64,000 nucleotides of DNA from Armigeres subalbatus (taxonomy: Eukaryota; Arthropoda; Insecta; Diptera; Culicidae). The notes beneath the pieces are model-generated. The model saw only the letters and a list, made by a program, of their open reading frames with translations, searched no databases and was not told where the DNA came from. Shown here one piece after another: positions 20,945 through 32,334 of this stretch (position 1 is the stretch's first letter; each line of letters begins with the position of its first letter). A program made the position numbers and the translations under genes. The DNA lies in the NCBI RefSeq assembly GCF_024139115.2, contig NC_085141.1:72829481-72893480 (forward strand), read 5' to 3'.

Positions 20945-23900
20945 ATCGGCTTTTCGGCCACATTGAGAGTTGACGTAAAGTCAATGTCAACTTCTCTCCC
21001 CGAACAGCCAAGATAGCTGTGTGGTGTCGGCAGCCAGTTATCTGGCTAAGAATAACGCTACGGATTGCCTGTTCCGGTGGTATAAGTCCACCATACAGGT
21101 GACCCCAAATTCTTGGTGTGATGCGGCTTTATGCTTACCGTGCCTACGAATGAATGGTTAGGGGGGTCTAAAAAGAACCTAACCGCTAACGGAGCCTGTG
21201 AAGCACCAGGGCACCCTTCACAGTATCTAGCCCTTACTGCGCTAACCGGAGCTATGGCGTAGTTGACTTTTTGCTTCTCCGAAATAATCGGCTACTCTTA
21301 TTCAATCTCAACTTGAGGTTAAATAAGGGTGGGATTATGAGCATGTTTTTATTTAGTTTTTCAACAAATTGTCACCTATATGGATTCGCTTTATGCGTTA
21401 TACACATTGTACTCTGTGTTTCGTCTTTGACTTTCTTGATAAGATACCAATTTGGTTTAATCGTTGCTGTTCATATTAATGCTGAAGTTGTGGAGTGCAT
21501 TATCTTAATTTGCAATGGCTTCAGTTAAGATAGCTCAAATCAATCTTCAGCATAAAAGAACAGCAACGATTAATCTTTGTAGACTTATGCAAAATGGCAA
21601 ATCCCAAGTGGCTTTGGTGCAGGAACCCTATTTTCGCAAGGGTAGCTTCTACCTAGGTAACCTAGTGAACCCGGTTTTTGCTGCTTTCAGTAAAGAAATG
21701 GCAAACTCTCGATCAATGCCGCGTGCATTTGTGCTTGTTAACAATGCTATTGTTGCTACACTTATCTCTGAACTAACAACCAGAGATGTATGTGCTGTCA
21801 CAATTGATGCAACTGGCGGAACCCCCGTCAGGAAATACGTCTATTGTTCGGTTTATTTACCACATGATTAACCATCCCCTACGGATGCTTTCAAACGAGT
21901 TGTCATATATTGCACTTCAAAAGGCCTTCCGCTAATTGTCGGCAGTGATGCTAATGCTCATCACATCATCTGGGGTAGCTCGGATATCAATCTGAGAGGC
22001 TCCAGCTTGATGGAATACTTAAGTAGTACCGAACTTAGTTTACTTAACATAGGCAATCGCCCAACCTTTATGGTATCTAATAGAGCAGAAGTGTTAGACA
22101 TAACCCTTTGCTCCAATAGAATCAGTCACGAATTGACTAATTGGCATGTGTCAGATGAGGAATCGATATCTGACCATCGCTACATCTACTTTGATCATTT
22201 GAATGTTACTTCGCAGACCTTGCGTTTTAGAAATCCCCGTTCAACAAACTGGGATCTTTACACAGAGTTGCTCTCTACCAAATTTCATGGATATCTACCT
22301 TCTATAGAAACTCCTACCGACTTGGATGATGCAGTTGATACTACAACGTTGCACATCATGGAAGCTTTCGAAGAAGCTTGCCCTTTACGTTCTGTAAAAA
22401 CCTCAAGAGGAACCCCTTGGTGGAATTCCGATTTGGCTAAGCTAAGGAAGCAGTGCAGAAGGAGTTGGAACAGACGTCATTCAGCAGGGACGGATTCTTT
22501 CAAGTTGGCTCGCAAAGCTTACAAGAAGGCTCTACGATCTGCTGAACGATCCGGCTGGAAAAACCTTTGTGCAAATGTTTCCAATTTGAGTGAAGCCAGT
22601 CGATTGAATAAAATTCTTGCGAGATCCAAGGATTTCCAAGTTGGCGAAATTCGCAAGCCAAATGGCGACTACACTTCTTCTGATGAAGAATCGTTAGAGC
22701 ACTTATTTGATACGCACTTACTGGATGTGTCGATATAACATCTTCGGATGATCCTGATGTCTTTTCATGTAGCTATGGGTCTTGGGCTCGAGCACGAAGA
22801 ATCATAACTAGTGAATCGATTCAATTGGCACTTAACAGTTTTGCTCCCTACAAATCTCCAGGGAGGATAGGATTTATCCTGTTCTACTTCAGAGAGGTTT
22901 TGAGCATATCAAACATGTTTTGAAAAAGCTTTTAGTATGCAGTTTTGCTACTGGGTATATTCCCATATCCTGGCGGGATGTCACTGTAAAGTTTATCCCA
23001 AAAGGAGGACGTGCTTCGTATGAAGAAGCAAAGAGTTTTAGACCCATCAGTCTGACCTCATTTCTTCTGAAATGCTTAGAACGTATTATCGATCATCACA
23101 TTCGTGATGACTGTTTGGCAAACATGCCTCTTCATGTTAATCAACATGCTTACCAATCTGGAAAGTCCACCGTGACTCTTCTACACAAGGTTGTGTACGA
23201 TATCGAGAAAGCATTCGCTCAAAAGCAATCGTGCTTGGGTGCTTTCTTAGATATTGAAGGTGCTTTCGACAACGTGTCTTTCGATGCAATATTGGAAGCC
23301 GCACGTTGTCATGGGCTACCTAATATTATTACCAAATGGATTCACCAGATGCTTAAAACCGACATCTCTACTCGACATTACGTCAAGCAGCGATTAGGAA
23401 ATTAAGTGTCTGCGGATGCCCTCAAGGGGAGTATTATCTCCACTTTTGTGGAATCTCGTTGCAGATACGCTATTGAGGTTACTCAATAATGGCGGTTTTC
23501 CTACCTATGGATTTGCCGACGACTATCTTACATTGATAGTGGGTTTGTGCATTACTACCTTATTCGACCTGATGCAAAATGCTCTTCAGGTAGTTGAAAG
23601 TTGGTGTCGCCAATATGGCCTTTCGGTCAATCCGAATAAAACATCTATTGTTCTTTTCACGGAAAAACGTAATCGTAATGGTATTCGTCCATTACATCTT
23701 TTTGGTTCTGAAATCAATGTAACTGATCAAGTAAAGTACGTGGGTCTAATTTTGGATTCAAAGCTATCCTGGACTCCTAACATTGAGATAAGAATCACCA
23801 AGGCGTGTATGGCTTTCGGCCAATGCCGACGAACCTTTGGTAAAACTTGGGGTCTTAAACCCAAATATATCAAATGGATTTACAAAACAGTTGTACGACC

Positions 23901-25314
23901 AATTTTGGCTTATGGATGTCTTGTGTGGTGGCAAAAGGGGGAAGTGAGGACAATTCAGTCTAAATTAGGCCATCTTCAAAGGATGTGCCTAATGGCTGCT
24001 CTCGAAGTTCTCTTCGACGTGGCCCCACTACACATACATCTCAAACAAGAAGCATTTTCTTGTACTTACCGACTATGGGTACTCGGTTTTATGGAAGAGA
24101 ATCCTGTAAACCGCAGTTCTACACACACTTCGTTGTTACCGCTTATGGTTAATTGGGACAAAATTTTCCTTGCTCCAAGTGATCTCACACACGTTAGTAG
24201 TTTTCCTTATAGGACATTTTCAACACAATTCCTCTCACGGGATGAGTGGACATCTGGCTATTTGGAGAGAAGTATGTCGGACAGCATTGTTTGTTACACT
24301 GACGGCTCCCTCCTCGAAGGTAGAGCAGGTGCAGGCGTCTATTCGCGTGAGCTGAGATTGGAACAGTCACACTCACTGGGTACACACTGCACTGTCTTTC
24401 AAGCGGAAATATTTGCCATCATGTGTGGAGTGCAATCTGCACTGCAGCAACGCATTATGGGCAAAGTAATATACTTCTGTTCAGATAGCCAAGCAGCTAT
24501 TAAAGCTCTCGCCTCGGCCAACTCAAGGTCGAAGTTAGTAATCGCATGTCGAACTCAAATTGAGGAACTGAATTCAGTTAATACTTTACACCTTATATGG
24601 GTACCTGGCCATTCTTCCATAGCTGGAAACGAATTGGCTGATGAGTTAGCTCGTAATGGAGCATCGCATGACTTTATTGGTCCTGAGCCAGCTATTCCAA
24701 TATCCAAGTGTTGGGTGAAGCTTTTGATCAACTCTTGGGCTGTCACTCAGCACAAATGGCATTGGAGTAGTCTGGATTCATGTCATCAAACAAAATTATA
24801 CATCCGGGAGCCATCTCCGGTAGTGGCAAGCTATTTAGCTAATCTGTCTAAACAGAATTGCAGTGTCTTAGTCAAGGCCTTGACAGGTCACTGCCGACTG
24901 AACTATCACATGGCAAATATTCAACGCGTTGAATCATCTGTTTGCGATAGTTGTGAATCCGATTATGGAACTTCTTATCATCTAATATGTAACTGCCCAG
25001 TCTATGCACAATTGCGCTTCCAAATATTTGGTAAACACTTACTTAGTGAAATTGACTTCAGAAACCTGAATCTTCAGAGTATTTTGTTGTTCATAACCCG
25101 TTGTGGTAAGGAGTTATAAGCTCTTGTACGCTTATGCGTTGTATGCCCTCTTCAAGGGCCCTTTTCCAAACATTCCCTTTGTTCTCCCATCCACATTCCT
25201 TTCCTTTTTGTTCACTTCCTTTTCCGTCAGGTGTGTGATGAAAAAGGCTGTGAAGGCGATGGCACAAATCTCCCAAATTGAGGTGAACGTGCCCCTGGAG
25301 CCGATGTTCTGATA
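20945..25314 (+). mobile_element. LOA-clade retrotransposon inserted in the RTE 5' UTR
   Basis: The insert is bounded exactly by the two 317-bp repeats. A ~570-bp 5' UTR (20945-21514) precedes an endonuclease-RT-RNase H coding region (21515-25119). A ~195-bp 3' region ends with GAGCCGATGTTCTGATA. The presence of RNase H after RT and the overall motif style suggest the LOA clade (as in Lian-type mosquito elements). There is no long poly(A). Several frame lesions make it inactive. Confidence 0.8.
21515..25119 (+). pseudogene. LOA-type ORF2: endonuclease, RT, RNase H; several lesions
   Basis: The frame begins MASVKIAQINLQHKRTAT. Endonuclease motifs are LVQEPYFRKG, GSDANAHHIIWGS and SDHRYIYF. 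RT motifs are IPISWRDVTVKFIPKGG, FRPISLTSFLLKCLERI, FLDIEGAFDNVSF and GFADDYLT. RNase H has YTDGSLLEG (Asp), QAEIFAIM (Glu), SDSQAAIKAL (Asp) and WVPGHSSIAGNELADELA. A C-terminal Cys-rich segment (CDSCESDYG, CNCPVY) follows. Lesions are an in-frame stop at 21869-21871, frame shifts near 22735 and 22870, and one lost G in the run near 23430 (GCPQGG context). RNase H and the RT C-terminus remain open in a 567-codon frame (23416-25119). Confidence 0.85.
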
Positions 25315-25631
25315 CCGGTCCGTACTCTCTTGTTGATTGTTCGTTGCTTAAGATTTTTTAAAGGCTGGCTTGCAGGGCCTGACACCAAACCCCCTAAATT
25401 TCCGGAGGACCATTCCTCCTTATTTCCGGTGGACCATGGTGCACAGTTTCACTTAGAGTCCCTCGCTGGCACTCGGACGATGATCAGCCGCCCCTAACAT
25501 GGAGAACAGACGCTGTTGTGAGCCGATCCTGACATGGAGAACAGACGCTCAATAAGATTTGCACCTCCGGAGAGGAGCAAACCCCCCTTCCCTGTCAGCA
25601 TACGACCATAGTTCCCACCGGGGTTGGTTAC
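25315..25631. repeat. 317-bp direct repeat, right copy
   Basis: Second copy of 20628-20944. The RTE 5' UTR continues to the right of this copy only (25632-25789), so an empty site containing a single copy would be continuous RTE. This is the pattern expected of a target-site duplication. Confidence 0.9.
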
Positions 25632-25789
25632 CCGATCTTCCCTAAGGTTGCTCGTATCCCGGCCAGCACCGCGGGGAGGTAGGGATAGGAGTTGCTGGGT
25701 AAGAGGCTAAGGACCGCGAGATGGGGTCTATTTTATTCCTTCAGGTACGCGAAGTACCAATGGTACGCTTTACCCAGCATTTGCCGTGC

Positions 25790-25802
25790 CGTCATGTCAG
25801 AA
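25790..25802. repeat. Right copy of the 13-bp RTE target-site duplication
   Basis: CGTCATGTCAGAA, identical to 17634-17646. Foldback arm sequence resumes immediately after it (AGCGTTTCCGG). Confidence 0.9.
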
Positions 25803-26350
25803 AGCGTTTCCGGATTTCATTTTCCATTGAGGTGTTAAACTAGTTACACATAACAGTGAGGTTCTTAAATTAAAGTTGTCGGTATAAATATAAATCGGTT
25901 TGGTGAAAATATAAAAGTTATTGTGGTAGCTAGAGGTATTTAGAGAAGGTTTCGGCATTGGTGCATTCGGTTGAGTGGATTGTGGAGGAATCCAAGAAAA
26001 ATCATCAAATCAGGTTAGTTGAGGTTAGGGATTTATTGAAACCACGTTAAACAGAACCCTATCTAGCGTAGGTTCCAAGTGTGAGGCCAATCCGTCTGCG
26101 TCCGTCCGTCGATCCGTGCTACCTGAAAGATAAAGTAAGAAAAGTAAATAATTATTAATAACCATATAATGAAAACTCTAAACTTAGGTTTGCTGTGTTT
26201 GACGCCACAATCAGCGTAGGGTGCGCTCGAAATAGAGGCCCACCGAATTGTAAGGCAATTAGAATTTATATGATTATCTCTTCGTACTTACCACAAAATA
26301 ACTTGTTTTAGTTGAAGCAATACATACCGCTATCAGAATCGGATCTACTT

Positions 26351-26418
26351 ATTCACGCCCCCTACCGCCCCTTGACAAACCTTCAATTCACGCCCCCTAC
26401 CGCCCCTTGACAAACCTG
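26351..26418. repeat. Two-copy 35-bp tandem repeat in the foldback centre
   Basis: ATTCACGCCCCCTACCGCCC begins both units (26351 and 26386), each continuing CTTGACAAACCT. The second unit runs directly into the inner edge of the right arm. Confidence 0.8.
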
Positions 26419-26756
26419 ATTTGATGATTTTTCTTGGATTCCTCCAAAATCCACTCAACCGAATGCACCAATGCCGAAACCTTCTCTAAATACCTCTAGC
26501 TACCACAATAACTTTTATATTTTCACCAAACCGATTTATATTTATACCGACAACTTTAATTTAAGAACCTCACTATTATGTCTAACTAGTTTAACACCTC
26601 AATGGAAAATGAAATCCGGAAACGCTTTCTGACATGACGTCCCGCGCGCAATGACAGCTGTCATTCACTTCTGCCGCGGCGCTTTGGCACTCGATGCCCT
26701 CGCATCAAAAACGTCGGTGGGCAGGGTTGCCAGCTTGCCAGTTTCTGCGCCAACAA

Positions 26757-27029
26757 AACTAAACATCTAACTCTCGTCCATTCGGTGCATCCTACATCCG
26801 GCCAGCAGATGTGAGGAGTGTGCCACCAGTCATACGACCGGTACCGTCCTTGCGATATTTGTGTACAACAAATCGTACTACGCTTACGGTGTCAAATTGG
26901 TTTCTGGAAAGCAGATGTGGATAAGGAATGAAAAACAGTAACAAAAAGCAGATTATTATGCAGGTGTACCTGTTTCCTGGCTAATGCATTGCGAACAGGG
27001 TTACAGCTGACTGAGGACATTTTTACGGA
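26757..27029. other. No gene seen
   Basis: Unique-looking sequence between the foldback tip and the possible exon on the minus strand. It would be 3' UTR or downstream sequence if that exon is real. Confidence 0.3.
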
Positions 27030-27237
27030 TTACAACGGGGCGTAATCTTGGCCTTTTCTCATTTTTACAGCATTGCTCCGGCCGGTATTAAATTTAGTTG
27101 GGAGCTGCAAGCTTGGTACTGGTTTATAGATACATGGTCTGGAATCTGGATGCAACTTGTATAGCTTCTGTTCGATTGTCCGCACAAATGAACTCCCGAG
27201 AGCGATTCCGGCTATTCGTTTTTGTTTTTCAATAAAG
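27030..27237 (-). CDS. Possible terminal exon of an unidentified host gene (68 codons)
   Basis: On the minus strand a long pyrimidine tract ending TTTTGCAG (AG at 27238-27239) is followed by 68 codons and a TAA. The peptide is FIEKQKRIAGIALGSSFVRT, then QKLYKLHPDSRPCIY, then a basic C-terminus. The composition is coding-like and the acceptor is strong. I do not recognise it and could not find a phase-compatible upstream donor nearby; the ATG near 27281 reads through the pyrimidine tract and is not credible. Confidence 0.4.
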
Positions 27238-27239
27238 CT

Positions 27240-28600
27240 GCAAAACAAAAAAAAAACATTAGAGAACATTTTGAAGAACAATAAACTATGTATATTACCA
27301 TTAATATCAATAAACCTTTCGAAAAATGATGTTGGAAAAAATACTTCGCTGCGAAAGATGGCGGAGAGTGGACTGAGTGTTGTGAAACTTCAGCGATGGA
27401 AAGCGGATGAACAGTGTTGCTAGATTTAAATTTGCATTATACTTTTATGTGATCTTACATTCTTTTTGTGTAATTTCACACAGTCATATTATAATCAATG
27501 GGTTGCATTTTCATCTATGTAATATTCATGTTATTTCTACGTATTTATACATAGAAAAAGTGTAATTAGAAAAGCGAATTTATTTGTGTGTAATTTGAAG
27601 AGCGATGTAATATTGTGTTGAAGTGAATGCAAATTTATATCTGAAAATGCAAGTTGTATACCGTACATGGTATGGTAATTCAATTGTTTACACTATTGAA
27701 CCAATAGTACATTTTTATCCGGGTGGCTTCCCCCGCTTCCCCCATCGAACTCCTATCGTTGGGTGGTTTTCTTTCTCTATTTTTGACATCAAAGGATGGA
27801 ATGAAAGAGATGCAAGATCGAAAACAACTCAAAATTTGAGTTGTTTGATCTACCCGTGTAGTTTTATTTGACAGCTATAAATTTTATAACGTCAAGCAGT
27901 ACCAAACTCTGAGACGAGACCTGCAAAGACGGCTTTTTTTTCCTTGTTTTGACACTTGTTCTTCTTTTCATCACAGTTGATCATCGATTCTCAACTGTTT
28001 CCTTGAGTGTTTCACCTAAATCCCGGGTAGAATCTTCTGAGCACAATAAAAGTGTTTGTGATTTACGGATTTGTAAACTTATTTTTATAAAGATTTTCCT
28101 ATCGGAAATAAAACACGTATTCATAACAGTTCAATATTAAGCTGTCCGGCTTTTCTAGAATACTTTTCAAAGTGAAAAAGTACTCGTAAAACAAAATCAT
28201 TCGGAATACTTTTTGAGGGATACCAATACTTTTACACAAAAAGGTGCTGGTTGCATCTGACAATTCGTGACAGCGCTTGCTGGTTGCATTTTTTCCTCTT
28301 TGCAAGTCCCGTCCCAGACCAAACTGAAACTGCAACTTCAGCATTGGGACCGGCCTAATGTTGGTCTCGAAATAGGAAATCATTGCACACGCACACCAAA
28401 TAAAACCTCAATGGTGAGTCCAATGAAATGAGATGGGTATTGGAGTGAGAAGCGAGAATTATCTGCTAGCGTGCTCACACCACACCGCTCACACAAATAT
28501 AAAATTGTTAATCCTACACAAATGAATAATATTGACAAAATTATTGTTACAATTGAATGCACCACAGACTTTTAAGCACTTTATTGCAACATTGATTTTA
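27240..28600. other. No gene seen; TGTAATTT-rich AT repeat at 27430-27620
   Basis: The 27430-27620 stretch repeats TGTAAT-type words (GTGTAATTTCACAC, GATGTAATATT) similar to 8605-8770. The rest holds only chance ORFs. Confidence 0.3.
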
Positions 28601-29178
28601 TTCTATAATATCAAGCAACATTTTTCATAACGACGTATGTAACAAAAGTAAACAAAACGAGGTTTTAAATACAACTTGACAATCACACGCGGCTTTATAT
28701 AATACGCATCGATTTTACTGATTTCAGATCTTAAAATTCTTTAATTCAATCTTTTTACGAATCGACGTATGTCAAAAATCAATTTTTGAAGTCTCACTGT
28801 TACATACGTCGCTTTAACATATGGAAACTAAGAGCGACCTATGTACCAAAAAAAGCAAAACAAAACAAAACTGCAGTTGCGTCAATCGTGCACTATGGAA
28901 AACCGACCAATGTACACCGACGTGCGTGCAGCATACCGGTGTATGTATAATTTTATCGTTTTTCACAGTGAATTTGAATGAACTGAGACTTGATGTGAAG
29001 CACGCTTATTACGTGTCATGTAATGACGCATGCCAGCGGAAAAAAGTATTGAAAAAAGATTTAGTTTTAAAACAGTTTTAGAAAAAGTTTTGCCAACTTT
29101 CTGCAAAGGATTTCTCGAATCCTCATAATTGTTACATACGTCGTTATGAAAAATTATGCTTGATATAGTCTATAATAT
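28601..29178. mobile_element. ~580-bp TIR element with repeated CGACGTATGTAAC motif
   Basis: The left end (TTCTATAATATCAAGC, then TTTTTCATAACGACGTATGT) is inverted at the right end (ACATACGTCGTTATGAAAAA, then GCTTGATATAGTCTATAA). The motif CGACGTATGTAAC or a close variant occurs about five times, in both orientations (~28630, 28764, 28803, 28832, 29131). No transposase frame is present, so this is a non-autonomous DNA element. Confidence 0.65.
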
Positions 29179-30788
29179 CTATAATGCAGTCCGCTTATTA
29201 GAATTCGCTTACAGTCATTTAAAATTTGTCTATCTATTCTATGGCTTATCATGGAGATATTTCAGAACCACAATCATCGTCCTTTCATTTTTCGCTGAAG
29301 AATTTCATCAAGATTGATGATTTTTTCTTATGAGGACCTATAAACGCTATGGCTATAGTCAATGTTGCTTGACGACGGCGGCGAGTGCCGACTGCCTGTT
29401 TATGTTGAACATGAGCGTCGACTTCGATACTCGTCCGGTTTGAACGTCCCTTCTCACTTAGCTCTAGATCAGAACGTCGCGTGCACTCGAGGAGAGCGAA
29501 TGTGTTTTTTCCGTTGTTTGTCATCGCCCGTCGTCGTCGCCGTCTGCCGTCGTCGCCGTTTTTTCCAGCATAATCTCTCATTATAAAAGTGCATTTTGTG
29601 TCGTGCTGCGGAGGTAGCGTCCGGCCAAAGGTGTTTAGCGCTCATAGGAGCCTGCTTTTATTTTCCTTCTTTTGTTGTGCAGTTTTATTCGCGGGGATCT
29701 AGAAGAACAACGCGCCGAGTCGAGGTCAGAAGAGTTCGAAAGTGCTGAAGCAAAAGCGAATAAAACGGAGTTCTACGCGGCTTCCTTGTGTTGTACGTTA
29801 TCCTCTTGGTTTTAAGTGTGTGGACATTACATTCGAAAGATACAAAAGATTATTTTCACTTCATTTTGCGATCGCTTTGAGATCCAACTAATATCTTCGG
29901 AAGCTAACCTCCGTTTTCATGTGTAGTGATTGTTGCCTGGAAGCAGCAGAAACAAAACGAAACAGCCAAACAAATTGTTACCAGAAGAACAGGAAAACGG
30001 AAACGAATAATCGATTACAAAACAACATTTGCTGATTTCTCCTGCAGGAAGATAATCTCGCTGGAATTGGTTTGTGATTTTCCATTTTTTTTCTCCCATG
30101 TACCTCTCCCACATCTGATTGTATAACATTTTTATGCAGAATGAGAAAACTCTTTTAGAAACAAATGTAAAATACGATTCTGGAGAATGATTATCGTACA
30201 CTTGAAAACAACGAGAGTAGTCATTAAAAGCTATGGGAATGGTGGTAGGGGTTTTTTATGCCTCTAGTAAATCGTTTGACGCAATAGGTATTTTTGTTGA
30301 ATTGATTTTTCTCCTACAATAAGAGAACCCATTCTCGCAGTTTTTTTGCTATGCTGTCTTGGTTTCTTTCATCATTGGTAGTTTTTCCAGTTCTCGCTCG
30401 CATATTTTTCCTCCATTCATTTTTTTTCTGTCTTCCTGTTCTCATCACATCACAACGAACAAACCGAACGAATGGTGCTTCGGCTTATGACGGTGGTGGT
30501 GTTTAGTCGCAGTCGTCGTCGTCGCCTACTATTCTTTTCCTCTTGATGCTGCTATGCTTTGCGACCCCCGATGGCACATCAAATACGACGGATAAACTGC
30601 CTGCGAGAGGGTTGCCAGGAGGTTTTAAAAATATGTAATACAAATATTCTGAATGCGTTATGTAACTGCTGAGATCGTTAGATAATTTTTTTTATTAGTT
30701 TGACCTAATTAGTAGGTTTACATTCAATGAAACAGAAAAATGTGATTACAAAATCTTCAAATCATCCAGAACAAGTTTCAATAATATA
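29179..30788. other. Possible promoter and 5' exon region; no ORF supported
   Basis: From ~29370 to 29800 the sequence becomes GC-richer with CGTCGTCGCCG runs, then a TATA-like box, then UTR-like sequence with many AACAAAACG words. No coding frame is convincing. See the promoter entry. Confidence 0.3.
29582..29640 (+). promoter_or_regulatory. Candidate TATA-type core promoter
   Basis: TATAAAAG at 29582-29589 lies ~30 bp before TGTCGTGCTGCGGAGGTAGC, a possible start region. A GC-rich, CG-repeat-containing block lies just upstream and a long ORF-free but moderately GC-rich stretch lies downstream. This is motif and composition evidence only; no transcript evidence is available here. Confidence 0.3.
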
Positions 30789-30940
30789 CAGTCAACTCTC
30801 CATAAGTCGATGTTGAAGGGTCTGGCCATCGATAATCATGATGGGGAACAAAAATACGTTGTAACAGTAACCCAGACAATATTATTCAATATGGCATAAT
30901 TTGCTTCCTTGAGTAGATACTCGATATTAAGACACGATAT
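30789..30940. mobile_element. Decayed copy of the pogo-like MITE
   Basis: CAGTCAACTCTCCATAAGTC after a TA at the left, and ATGGCATAATTTGCTTCCTT further right, match the copies at 31106-31299 and 54926-55097. The right terminal repeat is not recognisable. Confidence 0.5.
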
Positions 30941-31033
30941 AACATAATATAGCAAAATCAAATGCTTCGAATTCTCTACACATATTTTCACAGAAATGAA
31001 GCTTTATCTGTTTGAAGTCTTTTAATGATTGCC

Positions 31034-31095
31034 ACTAGGGTTGCAAGTCTTTTAAATAAAGCCAGACTAGGGCTGCAAGTGTTTTAAATGAAGAC
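31034..31095. repeat. Two-copy ~32-bp tandem repeat
   Basis: ACTAGGGTTGCAAGTCTTTT (31034) is followed at 31066 by ACTAGGGCTGCAAGTGTTTT; each copy continues AAAT(A/G)AAG. Confidence 0.6.
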
Positions 31096-31105
31096 ATTAA
31101 TAATA

Positions 31106-31299
31106 CAGTCAAACCTCCATGAGTCGATATTGAAGGGACCATCGACTCATGGAAATATCAAGATGTGGAATAGGAAATGCTTGGGAAGCTGTTTGAAGGG
31201 ACCATCAGAGTAGCCCAGAAAATATTTTTTAATATGGCATAATTTGCTTCCATGAGTCGATATCGAGTCATGGAACATCGACTCATGGAGGTTTGACTG
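31106..31299. mobile_element. Pogo-like MITE, TA-flanked
   Basis: CAGTCAAACCTCCATGAGTC at the left is inverted at the right (GACTCATGGAGGTTTGACTG), with TA on each side (31104-31105, 31300-31301). CAGT-starting ends with a CAAACCTC core and TA duplications resemble pogo/Tigger-group terminal repeats. The element is 194 bp with an internal second copy of the CATCGACTCATGG word. No coding capacity. Confidence 0.75.
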
Positions 31300-31648
31300 T
31301 AAACCTAAATTTTTGTGGCAATGGAAATGTCCAAAGGGTCGATAATAGTTCTCGCCAGAATATGTATTCTTTATAATTCCACCTGTAGGAGACAATATTA
31401 CTTCGATTCTTTCTATCTTTTGAATTTTTACGAAAATATCTTTCACAAAAAACACAATTTTTCGAAAACCTTTGCTACAATCTGTACCATATTTCACCCA
31501 CCCCAACCCACTCTATCTACGATCAACAGAAAATTACTGTAAGTGTATGTGGTTCTACTAAAAGGTCTCGTGGTCGGTGTCCATTTCAATAAATCTTTTG
31601 ATTTGTTGAATATTGCCATACTACTACATGAGTAACACTCAGTTAAAT

Positions 31649-31880
31649 CTCGGGTACTTATTCAAAAGGACGTATGTGATTTTGTAAACAAAGATTCAAA
31701 CGTCGATTTGACCAATCTGATGGCACTCCCACGCAAACCAACACCACCAACAGGTAGCCGAAGGCTTCCCCTACCTGTATGTGGTGATGGTTTGTGTGGG
31801 AGTGCTACCAGATTGGACAAATCGACGTATGAATCTTTGTTTACAAAATCATATACGTCCTTTTGAATAAGTACCCGAGA
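31649..31880. mobile_element. Hairpin MITE, family H copy 2 (variant ends)
   Basis: This is a near-complete inverted repeat starting CTCGGGTACTTATTCAAAAG and ending with the complement. The inner arms share TTTTGTAAACAAAGATTCAAA, CCCACGCAAACCA and ACCTGT words with 2371-2604 and 61264-61498, but the outer ~25 bp differ from those copies. Confidence 0.75.
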
Positions 31881-32113
31881 AATATCTTTTTCTCATTTTT
31901 TGGTTGCTTCACCTATTAATTTAGAATCTATGGGTATTTATTAACAAAAGTTAATACTTTTGATGACTATCCAGTATTTTGCGCTCGGTAATGGTGGCCT
32001 ATTTAGCTCCTTTTGACATTTAAGAGGTAGAAAATATTGACATGTTTTAATCAATCTATGCCTCGATTCAAATATTGGCACTCATCCGGATGTTCCAAAC
32101 AACCAAACGTTAA

Positions 32114-32334
32114 GGTCACTCCTCACGGAATCCAGGTTTCAAAGTGCTCGCGTTTTCGGGTGCACACCACTCGATACGGAAGCAACGCACAACTGTCATT
32201 TTTATTATTTCACGCATGTTGCGACGCAGCAAAGCTAAATCAACAAAAATGATAGTTGTGCGCCGCCTCAGTATCGAGTGGTATGCCCCCGAAAACGCGA
32301 GCACTTTGAAACTTGGATTCCGTGAGGAGTGTCC
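32114..32334. mobile_element. Hairpin MITE nested in the TIR element
   Basis: GGTCACTCCTCACGGAATCC at the left and GGATTCCGTGAGGAGTGTCC at the right are inverted. The arms also share TTTCAAAGTGCTCGCGTTTT and CACTCGATAC-type words, so about 70 bp of each arm pairs. The centre is short and AT-rich. No coding capacity. Confidence 0.75.

Larger units (their letters stand above)
17647..25789 (-). mobile_element. Near-complete RTE-clade retrotransposon (~3.46 kb without its own insert)
   Basis: The element lies on the minus strand. Its 3' end at 17647 has the short tandem AATAAATGAATGAATT tail typical of RTE elements, placed a few dozen bases past the ORF stop. Its 5' UTR continues through 20701-20944 and, after the LOA insert, 25632-25789. 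Flanking 13-bp duplications (17634-17646, 25790-25802) mark a regular target-primed insertion. The coding region needs only two single-base corrections, so this copy is young compared with the RTE pieces at 96-1330, 4820-5700 and 35030-35610. Confidence 0.85.
17517..26756. mobile_element. Foldback-type DNA element with ~340-bp inverted arms, split by nested retrotransposons
   Basis: The outer left arm (17517-17646) continues after the insertion at 25803-26013. Together they are the inverse of the right arm 26417-26756 with only a few changes. Shared landmarks are TTGTTGGCGCAGAAAC at the tip, CATTGCGCGCGGGACGTCAT in the middle and GAAAAATCATCAAATCAGG at the inner end. The unique centre is ~400 bp and contains a two-copy tandem repeat at 26351-26418. 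Without the retrotransposons the element would be ~1.1 kb. There is no transposase-like ORF. The outer target duplication is unresolved; TAAAC occurs near both tips but not symmetrically. Confidence 0.8.
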
